From Dyadobacter sp. 676 (lineage in GTDB: Bacteria; Bacteroidota; Bacteroidia; Cytophagales; Spirosomataceae): 64,000 bases of DNA. Shown one piece after another: positions 18,103-26,804 of this stretch. Made by a program: the position numbers and the translations under genes. The notes below the pieces were generated by a model. It had not been told where the DNA came from. It searched no databases and was given only the letters and a program-made list of their open reading frames with translations. How positions within the stretch are numbered: the stretch's first letter is position 1; each line of letters begins with the position of its first letter. Where the stretch lies: positions 4,571,001 through 4,635,000 of the forward strand of contig NZ_CP159289.1 in the NCBI RefSeq assembly GCF_040448675.1. The letters run 5' to 3'.

Positions 18103-19179
18103 ATGAAAAGAATGTACACAACGGCGCTGATTTTGCTGGGTATCGCCCGCTTCGGTCATGCCGTATCGCAAACCGCCCCCGATTACAAGTCCAGGCGCGG
18201 GCAGATTCTCCACAACATCGAAGGTGTGTTTTATGAATCATCCACCGGCTTGTTTTTAGAAACCAACGGCAAAAACGAAAAACCGCATTCGTACCTGTGG
18301 CCGCTATGTGCGTTGCTGCAAGCCGCTACGGAGTCGGAGGCAGTGAGCCCGGGGAAGCAATATATGAAGCCGGTCCTCGGCGCGATCCGGCAATACTACA
18401 ACACCAGTGCTCCCGCGCCGGGTTATCAGGCGTATGTTATGAGTGAGCAAAAGGATTCACGGTTTTATGACGACAACCAATGGATTGCCATCGCGTGCCT
18501 GGATGCGTACAACCGTACCGGTGAGAAAGATTACCTCTCGATAGCGGAAGAGATATACCGGTTTATGATGACCGGCTATGACGAAAAAGCGGGCGGCGGC
18601 CTTTACTGGAAAGAAGACGAAAAGAATACGAAGAATACCTGCTCGAATGGCCCGGGAATATTGGTTGCGTTGCAGCTTTACCAGATCAAAAAAGAGCCGG
18701 AATACCTTAAAACCGCAATAAGCCTCTATGATTGGACCAGGAAGAACCTGCGTGCCGCCGACGGTACCTACTACGATGCGATCAAAATCCCTTCGCTGAA
18801 AATAGACTCGGCAAAATACACTTATAATACCGGCACCATGTTGCAGTCGGCTGTGTTGCTGCATAATATTACCGGTAAAATGGAATACCTGGATGAAGCG
18901 AAAGCACTGGCAGAAGGCTCGAAAAGGCATTTTTACAGAAACAGCAAGCTGCCGGACAACTATTGGTTCAACGTCGTGCTGCTGAGAGGTTTCGAGGAAC
19001 TTCACGGGGTAGATCCGCAGGCGGGGGATCTCAGTATTTTTATCGCCGATGCCGAGCGGATCTGGAAGGACGAACGCGATGCCAGCGGTCTTTTGGGCCG
19101 CAAGCCCGTTAAAACGCTGATCGACCAGGGCGCGATGCTGGAAATGTACGCGCGATTGGAGCGGCTGGCAAAGGAATGA
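18103..19179 (+). CDS. Glycoside hydrolase family 76 (alpha-1,6-mannanase-like)
   Basis: A 358-residue protein from the ATG at 18103, chosen because it gives a signal peptide (MKRMYTTALILLGIARFGHA); an ATG at 18061 adds fourteen unlikely residues. The GH76 catalytic aspartate pair is in RFYDDNQWIAIACLDAYNRT. Surrounding motifs (HSYLWPLCALLQAATE, GGGLYWKEDE, NTGTMLQSAVLLHNITG) fit the family's alpha/alpha barrel. GH76 enzymes cleave alpha-1,6-mannan backbones, as in fungal cell-wall mannan. It is convergent with the GH29 gene and separated from it by a hairpin terminator. Confidence 0.88.
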   Translation: MKRMYTTALILLGIARFGHAVSQTAPDYKSRRGQILHNIEGVFYESSTGLFLETNGKNEKPHSYLWPLCALLQAATESEAVSPGKQYMKPVLGAIRQYYNTSAPAPGYQAYVMSEQKDSRFYDDNQWIAIACLDAYNRTGEKDYLSIAEEIYRFMMTGYDEKAGGGLYWKEDEKNTKNTCSNGPGILVALQLYQIKKEPEYLKTAISLYDWTRKNLRAADGTYYDAIKIPSLKIDSAKYTYNTGTMLQSAVLLHNITGKMEYLDEAKALAEGSKRHFYRNSKLPDNYWFNVVLLRGFEELHGVDPQAGDLSIFIADAERIWKDERDASGLLGRKPVKTLIDQGAMLEMYARLERLAKE

Positions 19180-19271
19180 TGATAATGTTATTTTGTGTGC
19201 TATGTGGGATTATCTCCATATGAAAGGGTTCGAGCGTATTGCCCCGGAATTACATTACCAGACAATTAAAG

Positions 19272-19304
19272 AAGCGCCGGCTGAGTTATCAACAACCGGC
19301 GCTT
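19272..19304. terminator. Hairpin between convergent GH76 and GH29 genes
   Basis: AAGCGCCGG (19272-19280) pairs perfectly with CCGGCGCTT (19296-19304) around a 15-base loop. It lies between two convergent stops and can serve both directions. The U-tracts are weak. Confidence 0.65.
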
Positions 19305-19328
19305 TCGCATTGTAACCAATATATTTTC

Positions 19329-20792
19329 TTACTCCGAGTCCTTGTAAACGCCAAACTCGCTGATGGCAATGCTTACCGGGGATTTGGTAATACGGAGGCG
19401 TACTTTATTCGATGTGACCGGCACATCCAGTTTGACCAGACGCTTGGCACCTACGCTGGTGCCTTTGCAAATCTCCTTCCATTCATTCCCGATCCAGGCA
19501 TCGACGGCAAATTCTTCGATACGCTGGCCCAGTTTGATGTATTCCTGCAAACTGATGATGTCAAACACGATCGGCTGGTTCAGCTCGATCACCACTTCCG
19601 GGGTTTTGAAGTCGTCATCGGTGGCCCAGTAGGTGTCAGGCTTGCCGTCGAGTAGGTTTTTGGCACTGTAAATGGAGTTGTATCCGCGTACGTTCACCGC
19701 CTTTGAAGAGGCACGGCCGATAAGATTGGTCGCGAATGTGTTTCTGAGGCGGTCACCGAACGTCTTAAGGGCCGCCACGTCGTCGTCGTGCAACTGGCCG
19801 CGCGTGTCGGGGGCCAGGCCCAGGTCGAGTGCCGCACCCCGGCCTACACTTTTCAGATACAGGTCAAACAGCTTCTCCGGTGTTTTGGGCTTTTCGTTGG
19901 CGTGGTAGAACCAGCCTTTGCGCAATGGCACGTCGCATTCGGCAGGAATCCAGAATTTACCGCCACGGGTACCACCGGGGTTTTCAGTAGCATTTGCCTG
20001 TCCGGGCACTGCCACATTCTTTCCTTCGGAAGGTTTTGGGGTCAATGTGGCCCAGGACGTGGGATTCACGCTGCCGTCCTCGTTGCCTGCCCAACGTACA
20101 TCCCAGCCGATATCGCTGAAAATGTTTGCGTTGGGTTGTAGTTTCCGGGTCAGGTTTGTCCAGGTCGAATCCCATTGATAGTAGGTCGTATTGTCGATCG
20201 AACGCTTTTCGCGCGCGCCGCCATAATAGCCGTCACCGCCATTGGCGCCATCGTGCCATGACATGAACAGTTCGCCGTAATTGGTGTAAAGCTCACGAAG
20301 CTGCTCGCGGTATATTTTAATGTATTCCGGCGTGCCGTACTTGGCATTGTTACGGTCCCATGGCGAGCAATACACCCCGAATTTCAGGCCATGCCTGCGC
20401 GCCGCGTCCGCGACCTCGCGCACGAGGTCACCTTTGCCGTCACGGAACGGACTTTTGGTGATATTGTAGTCGGTGGTTTTGGTAGGCCAGAGACAGAAGC
20501 CATCGTGATGTTTTGCAACCAACACGATCCCGCGCAATCCGCCCGCTTTGGCGGCTTGTACGATCTGGTCGGCATTGAAATCGCTCGGATTGAATGTTTT
20601 CGGGTCGGCATCCCCATAACCCCATTCCTTGTTCTCGAAAGTGGTAGGCGTAAAGTGCATGATACCGTAAACTTCGGTTTCGTGCCACGCGATCTGGCGT
20701 GGCGCCGGCAATGCGCCGTAGGGTTTCGGGGGTGTTTGGGCAAAAACTACCGACGCCGTCAGGCAGAGGAGACCGGTTATTTGTTTGATCAT
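19329..20792 (-). CDS. Alpha-L-fucosidase, GH29, with C-terminal discoidin-like domain
   Basis: A 487-residue secreted enzyme (signal MIKQITGLLCLTASVVFAQ). The GH29 barrel shows YGIMHFTPTTFENKEWGYG, LVAKHHDGFCLWPT and GLKFGVYCSPWDR. The putative nucleophile Asp is in LFMSWHDGANG. A C-terminal module from about residue 355 (GYNSIYSAKNLLDGKPDTYW to SEFGVYKDSE) has the F5/8-type-C (CBM32-like) pattern. It removes terminal alpha-fucose. With the second GH29, the GH76 and the glycosylasparaginase nearby, it fits a glycoprotein-glycan degradation group. Confidence 0.92.
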   Translation of the reverse strand: MIKQITGLLCLTASVVFAQTPPKPYGALPAPRQIAWHETEVYGIMHFTPTTFENKEWGYGDADPKTFNPSDFNADQIVQAAKAGGLRGIVLVAKHHDGFCLWPTKTTDYNITKSPFRDGKGDLVREVADAARRHGLKFGVYCSPWDRNNAKYGTPEYIKIYREQLRELYTNYGELFMSWHDGANGGDGYYGGAREKRSIDNTTYYQWDSTWTNLTRKLQPNANIFSDIGWDVRWAGNEDGSVNPTSWATLTPKPSEGKNVAVPGQANATENPGGTRGGKFWIPAECDVPLRKGWFYHANEKPKTPEKLFDLYLKSVGRGAALDLGLAPDTRGQLHDDDVAALKTFGDRLRNTFATNLIGRASSKAVNVRGYNSIYSAKNLLDGKPDTYWATDDDFKTPEVVIELNQPIVFDIISLQEYIKLGQRIEEFAVDAWIGNEWKEICKGTSVGAKRLVKLDVPVTSNKVRLRITKSPVSIAISEFGVYKDSE

Positions 20793-20958
20793 TTTGAAAA
20801 GGTGTTTCTGATGATACAGATGGGGTGATGCAAATAGAAAGTGAAGATCGTTTTTTTATAAGAGTTCACAAACTTTTCGCCCATGTTCCTCTCTGTTCAC
20901 CGTAGGGTCATTAATAGGTGTTGTTTGAAAATTTGAAAAGGCATAACAGAAATCTTAA

Positions 20959-21159
20959 TTTCAATTTAGAAAAAGGAAATGGGATGGTAGTACTTTCGTC
21001 GATTACCGCAAAATGGAAGGGCGGAAAAGCCATGAGCATTATTACTGGATTCGCATTGGCGAGTGGCGGATCGGTATCGAATATATCCACCCCGACGTCA
21101 CACTTTTACGGGTATTAAGCCGGGGTGAAATCTATAAATCCTTCTCTTCGAAATCCTAG
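20959..21159 (+). pseudogene. RelE/ParE-like toxin remnant
   Basis: An open stretch with no start until an ATG at 21013 reads in part VDYRKMEGRKSHEHYYWIRI, GEWRIGIEY, then LLRVLSRGEIYKSF. This is the characteristic C-terminal two-thirds of RelE/ParE-type toxins (YxRxRIGxxRIGxE ... RxExYxxF). Family members are about 85-100 residues; only about 66 remain, and a stop precedes codon 1. No antitoxin gene is visible beside it. It overlaps the GH29 stop at 21156. It is most likely a decayed fragment, and its presence in a 363-base intergenic gap marks a former insertion. Confidence 0.5.
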
Positions 21160-22577
21160 TTAATCACAAATAAGTAAGCCGGCTGCGCACCTACCTCAGC
21201 AACGGTTTTCGCAGGCAGCTCTATTGCTCCGTTCTTCACTTTCAATGCCTTCTTGTTACCTGCAAATGTGATTTTCGCTTTCACAGGAATGTCCATGCCC
21301 TCCGGTTTTAGGCTCGCCGGCAGCTTTTCGTTTGGTTCGGCGAGGTAAAATGCATAAGTAGTATTGCCCTTTTTGGTATAAGCCCATTTGCCGGCGCGGT
21401 AGGGGGCGAGCGGCCTGGTTTCGTAAATACCGACGCCATTCACATTCATCCATTTACCGATTTCTTCCAGGCGCGTGTAGGCTTCTTCGTGCCATTCGCC
21501 GTCGGGGCCGGGGGCCACGTTGAGCAGGAGGTTACCACCTTTGGCTACAATATCCACAAGGGTATGTACCAGTTTATGAGTCGACTTGAAGCTCTCTTTC
21601 GGAATGTAAGACCACGAGTCGCCCATGGTCATGCAGGATTCCCAGGGAATAGGCATATAGTGGTCCGGGATCGATTGCTCGGGTGTCACATAGTTCTCAA
21701 ACTCGCCGGTGACCGTGCGGTCCACCACCAGCAGGCCTGGTTGGTGCGAGCGGGCCATTTTGGCGATCCGCGCCATATCGATGTCCTGGTCGTAGGGAAT
21801 GGTTTTCTGCCAGCTGATAGTCGTATCGATGCTGCTGAACGGCCGTACCCAGCCGCCGTCGAGCCAGAGAATGTCCACGGAGCCGTAGTCCGACATGAGC
21901 TCTTCGATCTGGTTATAGGTAAAGTCTTTGAACTGGTTCCAAAGCTCAGGGCGCTTCTTTGGATCGTAAGAAACGTTGCGGTCTTTTGGCGGGAAATAGG
22001 GCCACCAGTACGAATCGGTGTGCCAGTCGGGTTTGGAGAAATAAGTGCCTGTCATGAAGCCTTCGTTGCGGAACGCGGCGAGCACTTCCTTGGTCACGTT
22101 GGCTTTGGGATTGGTTTTAAATGGGGTGTTGGTAATCTTGTAATCGGTATATTTCGAATCGAACATCGAAAAACCGTCGTGATGCTTGGTGGTAAAAACG
22201 ACATATTTCATACCGGCACCTTTGGCAGCCTTGGCCCAGCGTTTGGGGTTGAACTTGACGGGATTGAACGTTTTGGCGATGTCTTCATAGGCCTTTTTGT
22301 ATTCGTACCAGTCGTGCGAATGTGGCCCGCGGCGCTCGCACCATCCCTCGTCCTCGGGGCACAGCGACCACGATTCGACGATGCCCCATTGGCTATATGT
22401 GCCCCAGTGCATCAGCAGACCGAATTTAATATCCTGCCATTTGGCAAGCTTTTGCTGCACAAGAGGATCGGTAGGAGCAACGTATCTGGAATGGTTTTGC
22501 TCCGAATGCTGCTGTGCATACGCCCCGGACGCCCATAGCAGCCCTGCAAGCAGGACCGCTGTCGATTTAAGGTTCAT
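21156..22577 (-). CDS. Alpha-L-fucosidase, GH29 (second copy, different subgroup)
   Basis: A 473-residue secreted enzyme (signal MNLKSTAVLLAGLLWASGAYAQ). The GH29 motifs differ from the first copy: FGLLMHWGTYSQWGIVESW, VVFTTKHHDGFSMFDS and the nucleophile Asp in VDILWLDGGW, followed by GNLLLNVAPGPDGEW. There is no discoidin-like domain; a short beta-sandwich ends the protein. The divergence between the two copies suggests different linkage preferences rather than recent duplication. It lies 39 bases downstream of the glycosylasparaginase gene on the same strand, so the two are probably co-transcribed. Confidence 0.92.
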   Translation of the reverse strand: MNLKSTAVLLAGLLWASGAYAQQHSEQNHSRYVAPTDPLVQQKLAKWQDIKFGLLMHWGTYSQWGIVESWSLCPEDEGWCERRGPHSHDWYEYKKAYEDIAKTFNPVKFNPKRWAKAAKGAGMKYVVFTTKHHDGFSMFDSKYTDYKITNTPFKTNPKANVTKEVLAAFRNEGFMTGTYFSKPDWHTDSYWWPYFPPKDRNVSYDPKKRPELWNQFKDFTYNQIEELMSDYGSVDILWLDGGWVRPFSSIDTTISWQKTIPYDQDIDMARIAKMARSHQPGLLVVDRTVTGEFENYVTPEQSIPDHYMPIPWESCMTMGDSWSYIPKESFKSTHKLVHTLVDIVAKGGNLLLNVAPGPDGEWHEEAYTRLEEIGKWMNVNGVGIYETRPLAPYRAGKWAYTKKGNTTYAFYLAEPNEKLPASLKPEGMDIPVKAKITFAGNKKALKVKNGAIELPAKTVAEVGAQPAYLFVIN

Positions 22578-22616
22578 TGTTATGGTTAAGTGTTTGGTAA
22601 ATACTTGAATAGGGGC

Positions 22617-23660
22617 TCAGGCGAAATGGCTTTTGGAGGCTACGATTTTGCCTTTCCCGTCGCGAGTGGTAATGGTGTACGAAAATCCGGGTTGGACGGA
22701 ATAAGCGCCTACTTCGCCCTGCTTGTTGATGGCCAGGAAACCTACCTGAAACGTTTTGGCGCGCTCGGGATCGCGTTTTACGATCCTTTCGACCGCTTTT
22801 TGGCAAGCCTCTTCCGGTGATGAGCCATTACGCATAAACTCGACAACCAGGTGGGTCCCCGCTACACGGATCACCTCCTCGCCTTGTCCCGATGACGTAG
22901 CGGCGCCAACCTCGTTATCTACGAAAAGCCCTGCCCCAATAATAGGGGAGTCGCCTACGCGGCCGCGCATTTTGAAGCCCATGCCGCTCGTGGTGCACAT
23001 ACCCGACAGGTTACCCTGTGCGTCGAGTGCCAGCGTACCCATGGTATCGTGGTTAAATGACCCGTCGTCGAGCCGCTGCGGGGCAAAGGGGCCATGGCCT
23101 TTGGACTGCTTGTGTTCTATATTGATAACAGGCTTGTATTCGGCTTTTTTAAGCCACTTTTTATATTCATCGGCGGCGTCGGGCGAAAGCTTGCCCGATT
23201 CGAGTTTGAAACCGTTCGCCAATGCGAATTGTTGTGCGCCGGCCCCCACCAGGAACACGTGCGGGGTTGTTTCCATCAGTTTGCGGGCCACGGAAACCGG
23301 GTGTTTGATCCTTTCAAGGAATGCCACGGCCCCGCAGTTCGACTTTTCGTCCATTATACAGGCGTCAAGTGTCACATGCCCGTCGCGGTCGGGATTCCCG
23401 CCCAGGCCCACGCAGCAATTGACATCGTTTTCGATCGCGATGGCCGCTTGTTCAACCGCATCCAGCGCCCGGCCCCCTTTTTCCAGCACGGGCCAGGCTG
23501 CAGCGTTGGAGATCTGCCCGCTGTCCCAGGTGGAGATGACCGTCGGGGCGCCGACCGTCGGACCGCCGATCGTCGGCGTTTTGGCAAATAGCTGATTTAC
23601 CCGGGTGAACGGCAGGGCGAGGGCTGACAGGCGTAGGAAGGATCGACGGTTCGTGTTCAT
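22617..23660 (-). CDS. N4-(beta-N-acetylglucosaminyl)-L-asparaginase (glycosylasparaginase)
   Basis: A 347-residue Ntn-hydrolase that cuts the GlcNAc-Asn bond left after N-glycan trimming. The precursor is activated by self-cleavage before Thr; the site is visible in SFNHDTMGTLALD (cleavage between Asp and Thr). Other blocks are GGRALDAVEQAAIAIENDVN, GLGGNPDRDGHVTLDACIM and GRVGDSPIIGAGLFVDN. The N-terminus (MNTNRRSFLRLSALALPF) is a Tat-like signal, placing the enzyme in the periplasm, as known for the Elizabethkingia enzyme. With the fucosidase immediately downstream it points to glycoprotein N-glycan use. Confidence 0.92.
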   Translation of the reverse strand: MNTNRRSFLRLSALALPFTRVNQLFAKTPTIGGPTVGAPTVISTWDSGQISNAAAWPVLEKGGRALDAVEQAAIAIENDVNCCVGLGGNPDRDGHVTLDACIMDEKSNCGAVAFLERIKHPVSVARKLMETTPHVFLVGAGAQQFALANGFKLESGKLSPDAADEYKKWLKKAEYKPVINIEHKQSKGHGPFAPQRLDDGSFNHDTMGTLALDAQGNLSGMCTTSGMGFKMRGRVGDSPIIGAGLFVDNEVGAATSSGQGEEVIRVAGTHLVVEFMRNGSSPEEACQKAVERIVKRDPERAKTFQVGFLAINKQGEVGAYSVQPGFSYTITTRDGKGKIVASKSHFA

Positions 23661-23966
23661 GGTATCAGAATAACGGGTTTGTGAATAGTAAGCGCGTTTT
23701 GTAAAATTTTAAAAATATAAGGGCAGTATAATTAAAATTTTTTCAAATATACATCTCCCATAATTTGAGATCAATGAAAATATGAAATTTCACATGATAT
23801 GTTGGTTCGAGTTGCTTATTTTGAAATATTTGCCTCTGGGCGGTTCCGGAGCGCCGTGTAATGCTGCTTTACGACACTTACTAATTTTTTCAAACGAATA
23901 ACAGGTCGTTTCTGATTTAATGGCAACCTTTGGCTACTTGTTTCAGAAAAACGAACAATATACACC
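23661..23966. other. AT-rich intergenic region
   Basis: A 306-base gap between divergent genes. The first half is very AT-rich and must contain the glycosylasparaginase promoter on the minus strand. The second half leads to the glycosyltransferase-like gene. I see no exact TAnnTTTG element in either direction and no coding sequence or RNA gene. Confidence 0.5.
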
Positions 23967-24857
23967 ATGACGAACTCTCCAAAGGCTTGTGTGGATGTGG
24001 CGATCAATGCATATGGCAAGCCGTACCAGACGGCCATGACGCTGCTGACGCTCATGAAGCATTCACACCAATGGATCAATAAAATCTACTTCGTGGAGGA
24101 AGCAAAGCAACCGGAGCCGCCCAATTTCAAGTTCATATTCGATCATTTCGGGAACAAGATCGTCTATTACAAACCGAACGTCTGGCTTTGGACCAACAAT
24201 GTCAAATTCGATTTCCTGCTGAATTTCAAGCGCTACCGGTATGCGGTGCGCTATCAATATGCATGGGAAAAATCGGACCGGAAGTACCTGCTGGTGATCC
24301 ATAACGATGTGTATTTCAAAGGTGATCTGGTAGGAGAATATGTGAACGGCATCGGCAGCGCTTCAGGTATCGGGCGGATCGGGCAATGCTGGGTGTGCCC
24401 GGCGCTGGAAGCCGGTCTTTGCGGTCCCGAAAAATATACCGAATACAGGCCCGGTTATGAGGAGGTAATGCAGCTGGCTGCCAGGCATCCGCAGGCGCGC
24501 ACGGCCGAGTATGCGCGGGTGGTCGATCGCGCGGCGCCATGGCCTTTGCCGGAATGCCGTTTGAATGAATACGTGGCGATGATCGACCTCGAAAAAACGC
24601 GTAAGGACACCATGCCGGTTGGCAAAGGTGCTGCTTTCGGTGCCTACGACCGGCTCGACGTGGGGGTAAAGTGGTTTGCGGATATGAACAACATGGGGCA
24701 CAGCTTCAAGCATTTCGACTATGACCCTTATGCGACGCATAGCTGGATCAGCTTGCAGAACGCCGGACATAATGCATTGTTCGACAAGGATTTGTATCGT
24801 TATGAAGAATCCGTCGCGTTGCAGCAGTTGAAGGATGAATTTGGCATTCACCCCTGA
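23967..24857 (+). CDS. Putative GT-A-like glycosyltransferase or nucleotide-sugar-binding protein
   Basis: A 296-residue soluble protein with no signal peptide. The start (ACVDVAINAYGKPYQTAMTLLTLMKH) resembles the opening strand-helix of GT-A glycosyltransferases. A strand ending LLVIHNDVYFKGDLVGEY could hold the DxD-like metal site (HND). The middle has conserved-looking cysteines (CWVCPALEAGLCG). I do not recognise a specific family, so the assignment rests on fold resemblance. It ends 12 bases before an ABC ATPase gene that overlaps its own membrane partner, so the three may form one operon. Confidence 0.45.
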   Translation: MTNSPKACVDVAINAYGKPYQTAMTLLTLMKHSHQWINKIYFVEEAKQPEPPNFKFIFDHFGNKIVYYKPNVWLWTNNVKFDFLLNFKRYRYAVRYQYAWEKSDRKYLLVIHNDVYFKGDLVGEYVNGIGSASGIGRIGQCWVCPALEAGLCGPEKYTEYRPGYEEVMQLAARHPQARTAEYARVVDRAAPWPLPECRLNEYVAMIDLEKTRKDTMPVGKGAAFGAYDRLDVGVKWFADMNNMGHSFKHFDYDPYATHSWISLQNAGHNALFDKDLYRYEESVALQQLKDEFGIHP

Positions 24858-24869
24858 TTCTGTCAACAG

Positions 24870-25508
24870 ATGGTTCTCGAAATCAATCAGTTGAGGCAAC
24901 GCTATGGAGAGCGGGAAATCCTTTCGATTCCTTCGTTTGGAATTGAAAGGGGAATCTACTGGATTCAGGGAGAAAACGGTGCGGGGAAATCGACGCTTTT
25001 CAGAACGCTGGCGGGGATGCTGCCTTTTGAAGGCACCGTCCGGCTCGATGGCCGGTATGACCTGAAGAAGGACCCCGTCGATTACCGGCTACGCATGAAC
25101 CACGGCGAGGCGGAGCCGCTCTATCCGTCATTTCTGACGCCCGCCGATCTGATCGCATTTGTCGGCGAAGCGCAAAAAGCGCCCGCGGCGCAAAGCGAAA
25201 TGCTTGTGGAGGCGTTCGGGATCAACTATCTGCAAAACCCATTTGGCAGTTGTTCCAGCGGGATGGTTAAAAAGGTGTCGCTGTTGCTCGCGTTTTTGGG
25301 AACCCCTTCGGTTATCATCCTCGACGAGCCGCTCATTACCATCGACCGCGAGGCTCGGGAAGTTCTCTTCCAACTCATCAAAGACTATCATCGGAATGGC
25401 GTCACATTCCTGCTATCGTCTCACCAGCTTTTCGAGCAGGAGGGGTTGCATGTTTCCCAAAGTTTCAGGTTAAAGGACAAAACGCTCATGGCTACGGATG
25501 CGCTATGA
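24870..25508 (+). CDS. ABC transporter ATP-binding protein
   Basis: A 212-residue ATPase. Walker A is GENGAGKST (about residues 35-43), the signature is degenerate (CSSGMVKKVSLLLAF rather than LSGGQ), Walker B is VIILDEPL, and the switch His is in FLLSSHQLFE. The length and the substituted signature fit small ATPases of ABC-2-like exporters. The stop overlaps the start of the membrane protein by four bases, so they form a pair. The substrate is unknown. Confidence 0.85.
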   Translation: MVLEINQLRQRYGEREILSIPSFGIERGIYWIQGENGAGKSTLFRTLAGMLPFEGTVRLDGRYDLKKDPVDYRLRMNHGEAEPLYPSFLTPADLIAFVGEAQKAPAAQSEMLVEAFGINYLQNPFGSCSSGMVKKVSLLLAFLGTPSVIILDEPLITIDREAREVLFQLIKDYHRNGVTFLLSSHQLFEQEGLHVSQSFRLKDKTLMATDAL

Positions 25509-26584
25509 AAATGCTGCTGGTTTCCACCGTTTCGGCTTTTTTCAGGCAGCGGGCCGGCATGTTCCTCGTGTTGCTCGGCGTACTTTTCGGGTTTTTGAGC
25601 GCCAACGAGCACCATGCATTCGCGGTGTTTTTCCTGACCGGAACTTACGGAATGCTTGCTCTTTTTGTGATTTGGTTGATTTATAGCCTGTTGTGTGCTC
25701 AATTTCTGATTAATACCTGGAAACTGCCGGAATATACCTTCATTTATCACGCTCGCATGTGGCCCGCGCAGCTACGCATGCGGCGGTTTGCCATTCAGGC
25801 ACTCGGCTTTCTGCAGCCTATTCTATACTACGGCATTTACCTGCTCATCATCGCCATTCAGGATAAGCTGCTGGTGTGGCTGTGGCCGGTTATTCCCTTT
25901 TACATTGTATTAATCATAATGCTCGCGCTTGCAGCGGAATGGCGCATTCGAACGCCGCTTTTATATGTGGCTGCGAAGCGTAAAAGCATATTACAGTGGC
26001 CATTTCCACGTCCGAAATCGTGGCTTTATTGGTCGATGGAGTGGCTCATGCGCGAGCGTGGGATTACCTTATTAGTAGGTAAACTTGGGGCAATGCTGGT
26101 AGCAGCCGGAACAATGCTTTATTACAGTACGGGCGAATACGACATTCGAATGCCTGCGATAGGCATGTCGCTGGCGTATTTGCTCAACATAGGCCTTTCG
26201 CTGGAGTTATACCAATGGGAAGCTGAAATCTGGCTTTGGGCCCGGTCGCTGCCTGTGCCGGTCTGGAAGCGTTGGGGCAGGGTAGTTGTGGCGCATTTGG
26301 TGCTGATTGTCCCCGAAACGGTGGTGATGCTTCGTAGTGGTGCCCTCGGCTTTGCGGAGGTGGCACAGTTGTACCTGCTGGGCTTAACGATCCTCATAGT
26401 CTCCCACCTCTATTTATATAAAAGAGCAGGACTGCCGGAAAATGCCATGCAAGTGTTCTTGTTCGGATTTGTGGGGCTTACCTTGTTGATTTTATACAAA
26501 GTTCCTTTGCTGCTGCTTGCTGCTTGCGGGTTGATGTTCTCGCTTTATGCATCTCGGCCCAGGGGCAGAAGTAGTCAGAAATAG
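25505..26584 (+). CDS. Multi-pass membrane protein, probable partner of the ABC ATPase
   Basis: A 359-residue hydrophobic protein with about eight to ten membrane segments (for example MFLVLLGVLFGFLSANEHH, FILYYGIYLLIIAIQ-like stretches, and a C-terminal LTLLILYKVPLLLLAACGL). It has no recognised domain but overlaps the ATPase gene by four bases, as permease partners often do. The last residues (GRSSQK) are encoded by the start of the 10-bp repeat array that follows, so the C-terminus may have been reshaped by the repeat. Confidence 0.7.
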   Translation: MKMLLVSTVSAFFRQRAGMFLVLLGVLFGFLSANEHHAFAVFFLTGTYGMLALFVIWLIYSLLCAQFLINTWKLPEYTFIYHARMWPAQLRMRRFAIQALGFLQPILYYGIYLLIIAIQDKLLVWLWPVIPFYIVLIIMLALAAEWRIRTPLLYVAAKRKSILQWPFPRPKSWLYWSMEWLMRERGITLLVGKLGAMLVAAGTMLYYSTGEYDIRMPAIGMSLAYLLNIGLSLELYQWEAEIWLWARSLPVPVWKRWGRVVVAHLVLIVPETVVMLRSGALGFAEVAQLYLLGLTILIVSHLYLYKRAGLPENAMQVFLFGFVGLTLLILYKVPLLLLAACGLMFSLYASRPRGRSSQK

Positions 26585-26789
26585 TCAGGTGTGGTCATTA
26601 GTAGTCAGGTGTAGTCAAGTGTTGTTATTAATGTCAGGTATGGTGAGGAGAGAGGCCACCTCTGACAATACCTGACTACACTTGACAATACTTGACCACA
26701 CCTGACTACACTTGACAATACTTGACCACACCTGACTATCTGACCATACCTGACTACACTTGACAACACTTGACCACACCTGACCATAA
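26571..26789. repeat. Two-armed 10-bp tandem repeat array
   Basis: The left arm (26571-26640) is made of 10-bp units such as GTAGTCAGGT, GTGGTCATTA and GTAGTCAAGT. The right arm (about 26661-26788) is some twelve units of the inverse motif, CCTGACTACA, CTTGACAATA and CTTGACCACA, with two 9-bp slips. The spacer is about 25 bases. The period equals roughly one helical turn. The array fills the gap between two convergent genes and could fold into a very long hairpin; long reading frames inside it are repeat artefacts. Confidence 0.88.
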
Positions 26790-26804
26790 ATCCCCAAACG
26801 GAAC

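Noticed and set aside
21489..22538. 349-residue plus-strand reading frame opposite the second GH29
   Set aside because: It mirrors the fucosidase coding sequence; the reverse strand of GC-rich coding DNA often stays open.
26571..26789. CRISPR array
   Set aside because: Units are 10 bp with no spacers of unique sequence between them, arms are in both orientations, and no cas gene is present. The same holds for the 7- and 8-bp arrays.
26605..26797. Two 60-residue minus-strand reading frames with repeated VLSSVVRCGQ-type units
   Set aside because: They are translations of the 10-bp repeat array, with no start context or homology; a 10-bp period gives open frames by chance.
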